From assembly GCA_031826515.1 (NCBI GenBank), contig CP134536.1, forward strand, positions 1,562,001 through 1,626,000: 64,000 nucleotides of DNA, written 5' to 3'. Below the pieces are notes generated by a model. It was not told where the DNA came from. It made no database searches and saw only the letters and a list, made by a program, of their open reading frames with translations. Below, piece after piece: positions 18,620-27,213 of the stretch. This DNA is from Flavobacteriaceae bacterium HL-DH10. Lineage in GTDB: Bacteria; Bacteroidota; Bacteroidia; Flavobacteriales; Flavobacteriaceae. A program made the position numbers and the translations under genes. Position 1 is the first letter of the stretch, and every line of letters begins with the position of its first letter.

Positions 18620-20185
18620 TTATCCTTTTGAAATTTTAAGTTTCATTCCTGGTTTTAATTTATTACCACTAATATCGTTCCAATCTTTAATATTTTGAAC
18701 AGAAACTCCAGAAAATTTTTGAGAAATACTCCAAAGCGAATCTCCACTTTGCACTGTATACGTGGTTATATTTCCTGAAAGTGGTTTTGAAGTCGTTTTT
18801 TTGGTCACTGTTTTTGCTGTAGAAGTAGGTGCAGCCACATAAGGTTTTCTTGGGTAAATGGTTAACCGTTGTCCAATACTTAAATTGTTGCTTCTTAAAC
18901 CATTCCACTTTTTAATATCACTCACTCTAACCCCATAAATTCTAGAAATTCTTCCTAAATAATCGCCCGATTTTACTTTGTATCGAATTCTATCATTTGC
19001 ATTAAAAAATTGCGGTAAAGGCTTTTCTCGTTTGGCAAATTCTGCTTTTGCAAAGGCATAAATACTATCTTCATTATTTACAAATTTACCAATAACCTCA
19101 TTTGGCAATCGCAACGCATAATTTTCTCCTTTAATAAACGGAATGATATCCAATTTATACGACGGATTTAAAAACTGAAGTTCTTCAACAGGTGTACCTG
19201 TTACTTCTGAAACTTGATCGAGCGTAATCATTTCTTTAACCGTTACGGTATCGGTTTCAAAATAGGCTACTTCAGGTTTTAATTTTTTAAACCCATGTGC
19301 TTCAGCATACTCAAAAATATACATATTAGCTAAAAAGGCTGGTAAATACCCTGCTGTTTCACGTGGCAAATTATGACGAATATTCCAGTAATTTTGATAA
19401 CCTCCAGAACGTCTTATCGCTTTTGAAACATTTCCTGGACCGGAATTATACGCTGCTAAAGCCAAATCCCAATCACCAAAAATCTCATATAACTTAGACA
19501 AATATTTTGAAGCTGCCTCAGTTGATTTAATGGGATCGCTACGCTCATCAACATAACTACTTACATCTAATCCGTACATTTTACCCGTAGCAAACATAAA
19601 TTGCCACAGTCCTGTAGCTCCTACTCTAGATTTTGCTCTGGGTTTTAATGCAGATTCTACGATAGCTAAATATTTTATTTCTAAAGGGATATTATAATTG
19701 TCTAGCTCCTTTTCAAATAGCGGAAAATAAAATGCACTTAAGGTTATTAGTTTTTGTAAATGTTTCCTTCTGTGTTTTAAATACGATTTTATAACACTTT
19801 CTAATGCAGGATTATACTCAACATTAAACGGCGTTCTAGCATCTAGTTCTTTTAACCTTAATTTAAGAGTGTCGGTTGGTAATTCTGGATAATCAATATC
19901 TTCAAACGTAAGTTCGGTAACCGATTTATAAATGGTATCATACAAAGCTGTACTATATAATTCTTCATACCACTTTTCATCAAACTGAACTGCTAATTTA
20001 TTATCCTTTAAATTTTTAATTGAAAAACTATCTGTTTCAACTTCAATAGCCTTAACAAGATTAGTTTTTCCATCGATTATGGAATCTTTAATACTAATTG
20101 TTTGTAATGAAATAGAATCTTGATTTTGAGAAAAACAAGTTCCAATATTGAGAAGTGATACTATTATAAAAAAACGAAAAGCCAT
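18620..20185 (-). CDS. MltD-like membrane-bound lytic transglycosylase with two LysM domains
   Basis: The 521-residue protein has an N-terminal signal sequence (MAFRFFIIVSLLNIGTCFSQ), an SLT domain with catalytic Glu in VESALKPRAKS (E177), GLWQFM and AAYNSGPGNV motifs, and two C-terminal LysM repeats (about 399-445 and 474-519) joined by a Thr/Ser/Lys linker. It cleaves glycan strands of peptidoglycan, leaving 1,6-anhydro ends, and LysM modules hold the wall. No lipobox is seen; TCFSQ looks like a signal peptidase I site, so it is probably periplasmic. It is followed closely by the DUF4837 lipoprotein. Confidence 0.92.
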   Translation of the reverse strand: MAFRFFIIVSLLNIGTCFSQNQDSISLQTISIKDSIIDGKTNLVKAIEVETDSFSIKNLKDNKLAVQFDEKWYEELYSTALYDTIYKSVTELTFEDIDYPELPTDTLKLRLKELDARTPFNVEYNPALESVIKSYLKHRRKHLQKLITLSAFYFPLFEKELDNYNIPLEIKYLAIVESALKPRAKSRVGATGLWQFMFATGKMYGLDVSSYVDERSDPIKSTEAASKYLSKLYEIFGDWDLALAAYNSGPGNVSKAIRRSGGYQNYWNIRHNLPRETAGYLPAFLANMYIFEYAEAHGFKKLKPEVAYFETDTVTVKEMITLDQVSEVTGTPVEELQFLNPSYKLDIIPFIKGENYALRLPNEVIGKFVNNEDSIYAFAKAEFAKREKPLPQFFNANDRIRYKVKSGDYLGRISRIYGVRVSDIKKWNGLRSNNLSIGQRLTIYPRKPYVAAPTSTAKTVTKKTTSKPLSGNITTYTVQSGDSLWSISQKFSGVSVQNIKDWNDISGNKLKPGMKLKISKG

Positions 20186-20265
20186 AAAATCTAGTTCAAT
20201 TTATTAATGAACGATATTATGGCTAAAATCGTATTTTTTAGGCGAATTTGAAAACGAAATAACGT

Positions 20266-21453
20266 TTATTCTAAAATAGCAGCTATTCCAGGAAGTGTTT
20301 TACCTTCTAAACTTTCTAGCATAGCGCCTCCACCAGTACTTACATAACTCACTTTATGTTCGAAACCAAACTGTTTTACAGCAGCTACAGAATCCCCTCC
20401 ACCAACAAGTGAAAATGCACCATTTTTAGTAGATTCGGCAATTGAGTTTCCTAATTCAATAGTTCCGTTTGCAAAACTTTCCATTTCGAAAACACCAAGA
20501 GGTCCATTCCAAAGTATTGTTTTAGATTTCATAACAACATCATGAAATAATTTAATAGATTTTGGACCTGCATCAACACCTTCCCAACCATCAGGAATGG
20601 CATTTATATCTACTATTTGCGTATTTGCATCATTACTAAAATCATCTGCAGCAACAACATCAACAGGAATATGTATTTGCACATTTTTTTCTTTTGCTTG
20701 CTTTAAAATATCTAAAGCTAAGTCCATTTTATCATCTTCACAAATAGAGTTACCTATTTTTCCACCCTGAGCTTTAACAAAAGTAAACGACATACCACCA
20801 CCTATAATTAAGTGATCTACTTTATCTAGTATGTTTTCAATAATAGTGATTTTTGAAGAAACCTTAGCCCCACCAAGTACTGCTAAAACAGGCTTTTCTC
20901 CAGTTTCCATTACTTTTTGAATGCTTTCTATTTCTTGTGCTAATAATTTTCCGAAACATTTTTTGCCTTCAAAAAACTGTGCGACAATAGTAGTAGAAGC
21001 ATGTGCTCTATGCGCTGTACCAAAAGCATCATTTACATAAACATCTCCTAGTTTAGAAAGTTTCTCTGCAAATGCTTTATCGCCAGCAGTTTCTTCTTTA
21101 TAAAAACGTAAATTTTCTAATAATAGCACTTGTCCAGGTTCTAAACTAGCAGCAGCAGCTTCAACATCTGCTCCAATACAATCAGGCACAAATTTTACTT
21201 CTACACCTAAAATATCTTCAACTTTAGCTGCAATATGCTTTAACGAAAACTCATCTTGAAATCCTTTTGGACGTCCTAAATGAGACATTAAAATACAACT
21301 TCCACCATCTTCTAAAATTTTGATGATTGTTGGTTTTGCAGATACAATTCTAGTAGCGTCTGTTACTTCAAACTTTTCATTTAATGGCACATTAAAATCT
21401 ACACGAATTAATGCTTTTTTATTTTTAAAATTAAAATCATTAAGAGTTTTCAT
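20266..21453 (-). CDS. pgk: Phosphoglycerate kinase
   Basis: The 395-residue protein has RVDFNVPL (17-24), SHLGRPKG (59-66), [19 protein letters not shown] (ADP binding), and the C-terminal [11 protein letters not shown] nucleotide loop. It transfers phosphate from 1,3-bisphosphoglycerate to ADP in glycolysis. Length is typical. It is preceded by a good Bacteroidetes promoter and appears to be transcribed alone. In this organism it would carry the flux from the glucan locus. Confidence 0.98.
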   Translation of the reverse strand: MKTLNDFNFKNKKALIRVDFNVPLNEKFEVTDATRIVSAKPTIIKILEDGGSCILMSHLGRPKGFQDEFSLKHIAAKVEDILGVEVKFVPDCIGADVEAAAASLEPGQVLLLENLRFYKEETAGDKAFAEKLSKLGDVYVNDAFGTAHRAHASTTIVAQFFEGKKCFGKLLAQEIESIQKVMETGEKPVLAVLGGAKVSSKITIIENILDKVDHLIIGGGMSFTFVKAQGGKIGNSICEDDKMDLALDILKQAKEKNVQIHIPVDVVAADDFSNDANTQIVDINAIPDGWEGVDAGPKSIKLFHDVVMKSKTILWNGPLGVFEMESFANGTIELGNSIAESTKNGAFSLVGGGDSVAAVKQFGFEHKVSYVSTGGGAMLESLEGKTLPGIAAILE

Positions 21454-21488
21454 TTATATATTGTTTTGTTTTATAAGTAATTATTTCA

Positions 21489-21519
21489 CAAATGTAACTA
21501 ATTAAACAACCTATTCAAA
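21489..21519 (-). promoter_or_regulatory. Bacteroidetes-type promoter of pgk
   Basis: Read on the minus strand, TTTG (21516-21519) is followed after 19 bases by TACATTTG (21489-21496). This matches TTG-N17-23-TAnnTTTG, the consensus for the primary sigma factor of Flavobacterium. It lies about 36 bases upstream of the pgk ATG. Confidence 0.7.
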
Positions 21520-21683
21520 CGTGTTTTTTTACGAAAACGATTGAACCTGTTAAGAATTATAAAAAAATTATATTTCCGTTGATAATTTACATTTTAATGC
21601 ATAGGATAATGGTTACCTACAAATTTATATTCAAGACAATCTATTCTTTTAACAAAACCAAAAAAATTATGTAGGTTTGTCTC

Positions 21684-22838
21684 ATGCTTTTTCAAGATGT
21701 TTTAGGGCAAGATCATATTAAAAACCATTTAACCACAAGTGTTGATAATGGTAGAATTCCTCATGCACAATTGTTTGTTGGTAACGAAGGTTCTGGTACT
21801 TTGCCAATGGCTATTGCTTATGCTCAATATATTTTATGTAGCAATTCTAACGGAGAAAACAATACAGGCAATGATGCTTGCAATCTAAAATTTAAAAATG
21901 TTTCGCATCCCGATTTACATTTCGCTTTTCCAGTAACTACTAGCGATAAGGCTAAAAGCCACCCTGTTTCTAGTCATTATTTAGAAGAATGGCGCCAACT
22001 TTTAAAAGAACAGCCTTATGGTAATTTATTTGACTGGTATAAACTTCTGGGTGTTGATAACAAGCAAGGACAAATTGGTGTTGATGAAGCTCATGATATT
22101 GTAAAATCTCTCACTTTAAAATCTTATGAAGGTGGTTATAAAGTGATGCTTATTTGGATGGCTGAAAAAATGAATATTGCCTGCGCCAACAAGCTTTTAA
22201 AACTCATTGAAGAGCCACCAAATAAAACCATATTTATTCTTATTGCTGAAGACGAAGAGCAAATAATTAATACGATAAGATCACGATGCCAAATATTGCA
22301 TTTTCCTCCTTTGGCAGAAAATGTTATTAAAGATGCTTTAGTTAAGCAATATAATCTAGATCTAACTGTTGCGACTAAAATTGCACATCAATCTAACGGA
22401 AATTATAATAAAGCTTGCGATTTAGTCTATCATGATTCTGAAGATATACAGTTTGAAACTTGGTTTATTTTCTGGATTCGTAGTGCTTTTAAAGCCAAAG
22501 GAAATAAAGCCGCTATACACGATTTAATTTCTTGGAGTGAAGATATTGCAAAAACAGGACGCGAAACTCAAAAACAATTTCTTAATTTTTGTTTAGATTT
22601 TTTCAGACAAGCCTTACTCCTAAATTATAATGCTACAGATTTAGTGTATTTAGAACCTAAAACAGAAAAGTTTAAATTAGAGAACTTTGCTCCATTTGTA
22701 CATGGGAATAACATTATGGATATTTCAAATGAATTACAAGACGCCATTTATCATATTGAGCGTAACGGAAATTCTAAAATTATCCTAACCGATTTGTCTA
22801 TAAAATTAACGCGTTTACTTCATAAAAAAGCTGAGTAA
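21684..22838 (+). CDS. holB: DNA polymerase III subunit delta'
   Basis: The 384-residue clamp-loader protein starts MLFQDVLGQDHIKNHL and has IPHAQLFVG and a degenerate P-loop (GNEGSGTLP, no Walker Lys), as is normal for the non-hydrolysing delta' subunit. IGVDEAHDIV and CANKLLKLIEEPP motifs follow, then the SRC motif in IRSRCQ (sensor Arg). It works with DnaX and HolA to load the sliding clamp. It is alone on the plus strand between pgk and the OmpH-like gene. Confidence 0.9.
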   Translation: MLFQDVLGQDHIKNHLTTSVDNGRIPHAQLFVGNEGSGTLPMAIAYAQYILCSNSNGENNTGNDACNLKFKNVSHPDLHFAFPVTTSDKAKSHPVSSHYLEEWRQLLKEQPYGNLFDWYKLLGVDNKQGQIGVDEAHDIVKSLTLKSYEGGYKVMLIWMAEKMNIACANKLLKLIEEPPNKTIFILIAEDEEQIINTIRSRCQILHFPPLAENVIKDALVKQYNLDLTVATKIAHQSNGNYNKACDLVYHDSEDIQFETWFIFWIRSAFKAKGNKAAIHDLISWSEDIAKTGRETQKQFLNFCLDFFRQALLLNYNATDLVYLEPKTEKFKLENFAPFVHGNNIMDISNELQDAIYHIERNGNSKIILTDLSIKLTRLLHKKAE

Positions 22839-22839
22839 A

Positions 22840-22877
22840 CAAAAAACACTCTGCTAAAATTTCTTTCAACAGAGTGC
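22840..22877 (-). terminator. Terminator of the OmpH-like gene
   Basis: CACTCTG (22847-22853) pairs with CAGAGTG (22870-22876). On the minus strand the hairpin is followed by a run of six T, so it ends the OmpH-like transcript converging on holB. Confidence 0.65.
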
Positions 22878-22907
22878 TAATTATTTGTAAATCAGTATTT
22901 TATACTA

Positions 22908-23426
22908 TTATAACTTTTTATGATCGGCATTTAAAGCCTCTAAAATAGTTTTGGTTAAATCATTTTCATCTGCACCATACATAACTGTTGCAGCGGCATC
23001 ACTAGTTCCTAAAATGAATGTATATCCGTTGGTTTTTCCATAGTCTTTAACAAAATCTTTTACTTTAATTATTACTGAATCTATTTCTACTTGAAAAGAC
23101 TGTTGTAATTGTTGTTGTTCAAATTGCATTTGCTGTTGTAACTGTTGTTGCTTTTGTTGTAAACCTCCCATTAATTCTTGAGCTTTTTTCTGAGATGATT
23201 TTTGAGCTATTGTTTGAGTACTTTGAGCCTCGGCTTGAAACGCCCTACCAATACTATCAGCTCTTTTTCTAAAAGCTTCTTCTTTTACTTTAAATTTAGC
23301 TTCTACATCTATCTTTTCTTGGAAATCGTTAATAACTGTTCCATTATCTACAAAACCAATCTTATTTGGTTTTTCACAAGAAGCTAATACTAACATAGCT
23401 AAGGCAACATAAATAATTTTTTTCAT
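22908..23426 (-). CDS. OmpH/Skp-family periplasmic chaperone-like lipoprotein
   Basis: The 172-residue protein begins with a lipoprotein signal ending LASC (Cys17). It then has IGFVDNGTVINDF, typical of OmpH starts, a long helical segment very rich in Gln (about 85-115), and a C-terminal YTFILGTSDAAATVMYG strand. Skp/OmpH proteins form trimeric tentacled cages that hold unfolded outer-membrane proteins. A TACATTTG -7 element lies at 23473-23480 on the minus strand. Being a lipoprotein makes it different from classical soluble Skp. Confidence 0.85.
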   Translation of the reverse strand: MKKIIYVALAMLVLASCEKPNKIGFVDNGTVINDFQEKIDVEAKFKVKEEAFRKRADSIGRAFQAEAQSTQTIAQKSSQKKAQELMGGLQQKQQQLQQQMQFEQQQLQQSFQVEIDSVIIKVKDFVKDYGKTNGYTFILGTSDAAATVMYGADENDLTKTILEALNADHKKL

Positions 23427-23804
23427 CTGTTTTAATTTATTCTTTAATTGGTTTTGTTTTTTTAATTCCGAACAAATGTAATAAAGTAAACTATAATGTA
23501 AAACGGAATTTTTTTGAAATATATAACTCTTAAAATAATTTACTGTTAAGTTCTACTTAAAAATATATTAGAAGGTTTTTCATTAATATCATAGAGATCG
23601 AAAACTAATAGAATATGGTTGATAAATTAAATTATTCATTAAAAAAGAGAAGCATAATAAATTCTTATACTAATAACAAAAACAAATAACAAAAACTTAT
23701 TAAAAACGAATCCATATAAAGCGATTTAAGCCATTTTTAAATAAACTGCTTGTGTTACGAAAGGCAAGTGCCTTAAAACACAATATCACTTTCGCAAATG
23801 CGTT
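23427..23804. other. Intergenic stretch of 378 bases, no gene seen
   Basis: The stretch is very AT-rich and contains many stops in all frames. Apart from the -7 element of the OmpH-like gene (23473-23480) I see no RNA gene, terminator or repeat I can support. Confidence 0.6.
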
Positions 23805-24665
23805 TTACTTGTTTTTTATGATATAAATTAATGAAGATGCTTCTTTTGTCTTGAAAGATTTTAAATTTGAAACCAACCCTATCCAAAAACCTTTAATAGG
23901 ATTCATTTTTCCAGATTTATATTTTTCTGAAAGTAAGCTCACATAAAAAGCATCAAATAACATCGGTTTTACTTTTTTCACTTCCATTGAAACTTTTGAG
24001 ACTAATTTAGAAATAGAACTTTTATTAAAATGCCAAAGGTGTCTTGGTACATCAAAAGCAGCCCAATAATTTTTATAATATAACGCATCGTAACTTTTAT
24101 AATTAGGAACCGCAATTATTAAAGTACCATTTGGTTTTAATAATTTTTTAAAAGCAGCTATTTGTTCTTCTAAATCTGGTAAATGCTCTAATACATGCCA
24201 AAGCGTAATAACATCAAAACTTTCTGGTTTAAACTTTGAAAGCTGATCTGTATTAAAAACCAAATCGTTTGTTTTTTTATTTGCTATGTCTCTTGCTTGG
24301 TTGTTTGGTTCAATTCCAGTTACGTTCCAATTATTATCTTTCGCAGTTTGTAAAAAGTCGCCTGTACCACATCCAACATCTAACAAATTTTTTGTATCTG
24401 AAGCAAATGAATTTATTAGTTTTAATTTCTTTTTTAAAGAGATTGTTCTAACTAAATGATATACTTTTTCAAAAAGATTACGTTGCGAATCTGTATGCGA
24501 AATATAATCTTCGCTTTTATAATACTCAGGTAATTTATCTAAAGTTGGTTGCGGCATGGTTTCAAGAAAACCATATTCTGAATTCTGAATTAATTCGAAT
24601 TCTTCACCAGAAACAGAATAGTCTTTTACTTTTAAATACGTATGATTTGAGTTTTTATTTACCAC
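23805..24665 (-). CDS. Class I SAM-dependent methyltransferase
   Basis: The 286-residue protein has LLDVGCGTGDFLQ (SAM-binding motif I, about residues 92-104), GIEPNNQARD (motif II) and DVITLWHVLEHLPD (motif IV), the methyltransferase type 12/23 pattern often attached to sugar or quinone metabolism. The N-terminal 70 residues (FELIQNSEYGFLETMPQP...) resemble those of Bacteroidetes methyltransferases with a short lead domain but without its usual zinc cysteines. The substrate is unknown. It lies just downstream of a parS-like site and mnmG. Confidence 0.85.
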   Translation of the reverse strand: MVNKNSNHTYLKVKDYSVSGEEFELIQNSEYGFLETMPQPTLDKLPEYYKSEDYISHTDSQRNLFEKVYHLVRTISLKKKLKLINSFASDTKNLLDVGCGTGDFLQTAKDNNWNVTGIEPNNQARDIANKKTNDLVFNTDQLSKFKPESFDVITLWHVLEHLPDLEEQIAAFKKLLKPNGTLIIAVPNYKSYDALYYKNYWAAFDVPRHLWHFNKSSISKLVSKVSMEVKKVKPMLFDAFYVSLLSEKYKSGKMNPIKGFWIGLVSNLKSFKTKEASSLIYIIKNK

Positions 24666-24705
24666 GAATTCCAGAATGTTATTTATAAAAATATCTTTTA
24701 AAAAT

Positions 24706-24731
24706 GGATTCCTGCCTACGCAAGAATGACA
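24706..24731. repeat. Short imperfect palindrome resembling dispersed intergenic repeats
   Basis: The sequence GATTCCTGCCTACGCAAG with flanking AATGACA forms an imperfect TTCxTGC/GCAxGAA hairpin. Very similar elements recur between genes in many flavobacteria. Related scraps are at 26702-26722 and 30641-30664 in this window. Confidence 0.4.
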
Positions 24732-24753
24732 ACGTTTTATCTAAATTATTTTA

Positions 24754-24769
24754 TGTTCCACGTGGAACG
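24754..24769. promoter_or_regulatory. parS-like site downstream of mnmG
   Basis: TGTTCCACGTGGAACG contains a perfect 14-base palindrome GTTCCACGTGGAAC. It matches the ParB-binding parS consensus (TGTTNCACGTGNAACA form) at all but the last base. It lies between mnmG and the methyltransferase gene, outside any coding frame. Confidence 0.75.
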
Positions 24770-24799
24770 TTTATAAATAAAACCTCTTTATCAAGAAAT

Positions 24800-26671
24800 T
24801 TATCTTCCCATATAAACCAATAATACAGAAATATCATTTGGCGAAACACCACTAATTCTTGATGCTTGTGATACGGTTGTTGGTTGTATTTTTTTAAGTT
24901 TTTCACGCGCTTCAAAACTCATAGATTTAATTTGTGAATAATCGAAATTCTCTGGAATTTTCACATATTCTAATCTACTTAATTTGTCGGCGTTATTTTT
25001 TTCTTTAGCTATATATCCAGAATATTTAACTTGAATTTCCGCCTGCTCAATAACTTCGTTATCTAAATTATTATCTTGAATATATTGTTCAACTGCTTCA
25101 AATTTTCTAATATCATCAATTGTGATATTAGGTCTAGAAAATATTTTAAACATCTTATCAGACTGTTTAACTAATGCCGATCCTTTAGATTCTAAAACAG
25201 GATTTGCTTCTTCTGGTTTAACACTCGTATCACTAAAAAACTTAACAAACTTTTCAGCTTCATTATGTTTTTGCTCCATACGTCTTAAACGTTTTTCACT
25301 TGCCAAACCTATACTAAAACCTTTGGGTGTTAATCTTAAATCAGCATTATCTTGGCGTAATAAGGTTCTGTATTCCGCCCTTGATGTAAACATTCTATAT
25401 GGCTCTTCAGTCCCTTTAGTAATTAAATCATCAATCAACACTCCAATATAAGCTTCGTCCCTTCGTAAAGTAAAAGCCTCCTTTTCTTGAGTTTTCAAAC
25501 TTGCATTTATACCTGCCATCAAACCTTGAGAAGCTGCTTCTTCATAACCTGTAGTCCCATTAATTTGTCCGGCAAAATATAAACCTTCAACTAACTTGGT
25601 TTCTAAAGTATGCTTTAATTGTGTTGGCGGAAAATAATCATACTCTATAGCATAACCAGGTCTAAAGAATTTTACGTTTTCAAAACCAACGACAGAACGC
25701 AAGGCTTTAAACTGAACATCTTCTGGTAACGATGTTGAAAAACCATTCACATAAACTTCACAGGTTTTCCAACCTTCTGGTTCAATGAATAATTGATGCC
25801 TATCCTTATCTGCAAACCTATTTATTTTATCCTCAATAGAAGGACAATAACGCGGGCCTAAACTTTTAATTCTACCATTAAACATAGGCGACCTATCAAA
25901 CCCTTCTCGAAGCAAGTCATGCACCTCAAGACTCGTATAAGTCATATGACAAGAACGCTGATTTTCTAATGGTTTTGTAATATCTAAATAAGAGAATTTT
26001 TCAGGATTTTCATCCCCAGGCTGTTCAACCATTTTAGAATAATCTAAAGAACGTCCATCCACTCTTGGGGGTGTTCCCGTTTTCATTCTACCAGATTCAA
26101 AACCTAAATCAACAAGTTGTTCTGTAATTCCAGTAGCCGCTTTTTCACCTGCTCTACCTCCACCAAAATTCTTGTCGCCTATATGAATTAATCCATTTAA
26201 AAAAGTACCGTTTGTAAGCACAACAGACTTTGATCTAATCTTAATTCCTAAAGACGTTTTCACACCAACTACCTTATGATTTTCAACTAATAAACCAGAT
26301 ACCATTTCTTGATAGAAATCAAGATTAGGCGTTCCTTCTAAAAGTAATCGCCAATCTTCAGCAAAACGCATTCTATCACTCTGCACTCTCGGACTCCACA
26401 TAGCTGGTCCTTTAGATTTATTAAGCATTTTAAACTGAATAGCAGACGTGTCAGAAACAATACCACTATAACCTCCAAGCGCATCAATCTCTCTTACAAT
26501 TTGTCCTTTAGCAATTCCGCCCATAGCAGGATTACAAGACATTTGCGCAATGTTTTGTAAACTCATGGTAACAAGTAATGTTTTACTTCCCATATTAGCA
26601 GCAGCAGCAGCAGCTTCACTTCCTGCATGTCCTGCTCCAACAACTATAACATCATAAACCTCGTTAAACAT
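24800..26671 (-). CDS. mnmG: tRNA uridine-5-carboxymethylaminomethyl modification enzyme
   Basis: The 623-residue protein has the FAD-binding VVGAGHAGSEAA (residues 10-21), CNPAMGGIAKG (46-56), GTPPRVDGRS, and the GidA C-terminal helical region ending RISGVSPNDISVLLVYMGR. With MnmE it makes cmnm5U at wobble U34 of several tRNAs. Length matches GidA. In many bacteria gidA lies near the origin and the par genes. Here parS-like palindromes lie on both sides, in agreement with that setting. A TATATTTG -7-like element lies at 26779-26786 on the minus strand. Confidence 0.97.
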   Translation of the reverse strand: MFNEVYDVIVVGAGHAGSEAAAAAANMGSKTLLVTMSLQNIAQMSCNPAMGGIAKGQIVREIDALGGYSGIVSDTSAIQFKMLNKSKGPAMWSPRVQSDRMRFAEDWRLLLEGTPNLDFYQEMVSGLLVENHKVVGVKTSLGIKIRSKSVVLTNGTFLNGLIHIGDKNFGGGRAGEKAATGITEQLVDLGFESGRMKTGTPPRVDGRSLDYSKMVEQPGDENPEKFSYLDITKPLENQRSCHMTYTSLEVHDLLREGFDRSPMFNGRIKSLGPRYCPSIEDKINRFADKDRHQLFIEPEGWKTCEVYVNGFSTSLPEDVQFKALRSVVGFENVKFFRPGYAIEYDYFPPTQLKHTLETKLVEGLYFAGQINGTTGYEEAASQGLMAGINASLKTQEKEAFTLRRDEAYIGVLIDDLITKGTEEPYRMFTSRAEYRTLLRQDNADLRLTPKGFSIGLASEKRLRRMEQKHNEAEKFVKFFSDTSVKPEEANPVLESKGSALVKQSDKMFKIFSRPNITIDDIRKFEAVEQYIQDNNLDNEVIEQAEIQVKYSGYIAKEKNNADKLSRLEYVKIPENFDYSQIKSMSFEAREKLKKIQPTTVSQASRISGVSPNDISVLLVYMGR

Positions 26672-26701
26672 AACTATATTATTTAATATTTATTAAAGAC
26701 G

Positions 26702-26722
26702 TTTCGACTGTGCTCAACGTGA
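26702..26722. repeat. Short scrap resembling dispersed flavobacterial intergenic repeat
   Basis: TTTCGACTGTGCTCAACGTG resembles a frequently repeated intergenic element in flavobacterial genomes (a TTCGAC-x-GCTCA-x-GTG core). It sits 22 bases from the second parS-like site. Copy number in this genome cannot be judged from one window. Confidence 0.35.
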
Positions 26723-26743
26723 AAATTTAATTCCAACTTAACA

Positions 26744-26759
26744 TGTTCCACGTGGAACA
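26744..26759. promoter_or_regulatory. parS-like site upstream of mnmG
   Basis: TGTTCCACGTGGAACA is a perfect 16-base palindrome and a full match to the parS form for ParB binding. It lies in the intergenic space between ybeY and mnmG, 72 bases before the mnmG start. With the copy at 24754 it brackets the gene. Confidence 0.8.
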
Positions 26760-26799
26760 CATTTATAATTTCAGTTTGCAAATATACGTTGTTTCTTGA

Positions 26800-27213
26800 T
26801 TACTGATCTAATTGACCTAAGTAGTGGTTTTCTTTTTCACGCATGATTTTAGCATCGTCATCAGTTTTGTCTTTATATCCACAATAATGAAGTACGCCAT
26901 GAATAATAACACGATGTAATTCTTCTACAAAAGACACATCAAAATCTCTAGCATTATCAGCTACTCTTTCAACCGAAATATAAATATCACCTTGTATTAA
27001 TTTTCCCATGGAGTAATCAAAGCTAATAATATCTGTTAATGTATCGTGATTTAAGAATTCTACATTTAATTTATGAAGGTATTCATCATCACAAAAAACA
27101 TAATTGATTTCTTCTAGCTTATATGATTCTAATGAGATTGTATCTGAAATCCATTTAGAAATAACAGTCTCGTCGTCTAATTTAAAATCTGTTTCGTAAT
27201 TAAAACTAATCAT
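26800..27213 (-). CDS. ybeY: Endoribonuclease YbeY
   Basis: The 137-residue protein has the UPF0054 pattern: FLNHDTLTDIISFDY (53-67), GDIYIS, and the metal site HGVLHYCGYKDK. The first two His of H-x3-H-x5-H are present; the third ligand position is Asp rather than His, as I recall for other Bacteroidetes YbeY. It acts in 16S rRNA 3' end maturation and ribosome quality control. The start overlaps the end of the DUF4175 gene by eight bases. Confidence 0.93.
   Translation of the reverse strand: MISFNYETDFKLDDETVISKWISDTISLESYKLEEINYVFCDDEYLHKLNVEFLNHDTLTDIISFDYSMGKLIQGDIYISVERVADNARDFDVSFVEELHRVIIHGVLHYCGYKDKTDDDAKIMREKENHYLGQLDQ

Noticed and set aside
23085-23165. CAG/TTG-rich stretch as a possible repeat element
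   Set aside because: It is the Gln-rich coiled-coil segment of the OmpH-like protein.
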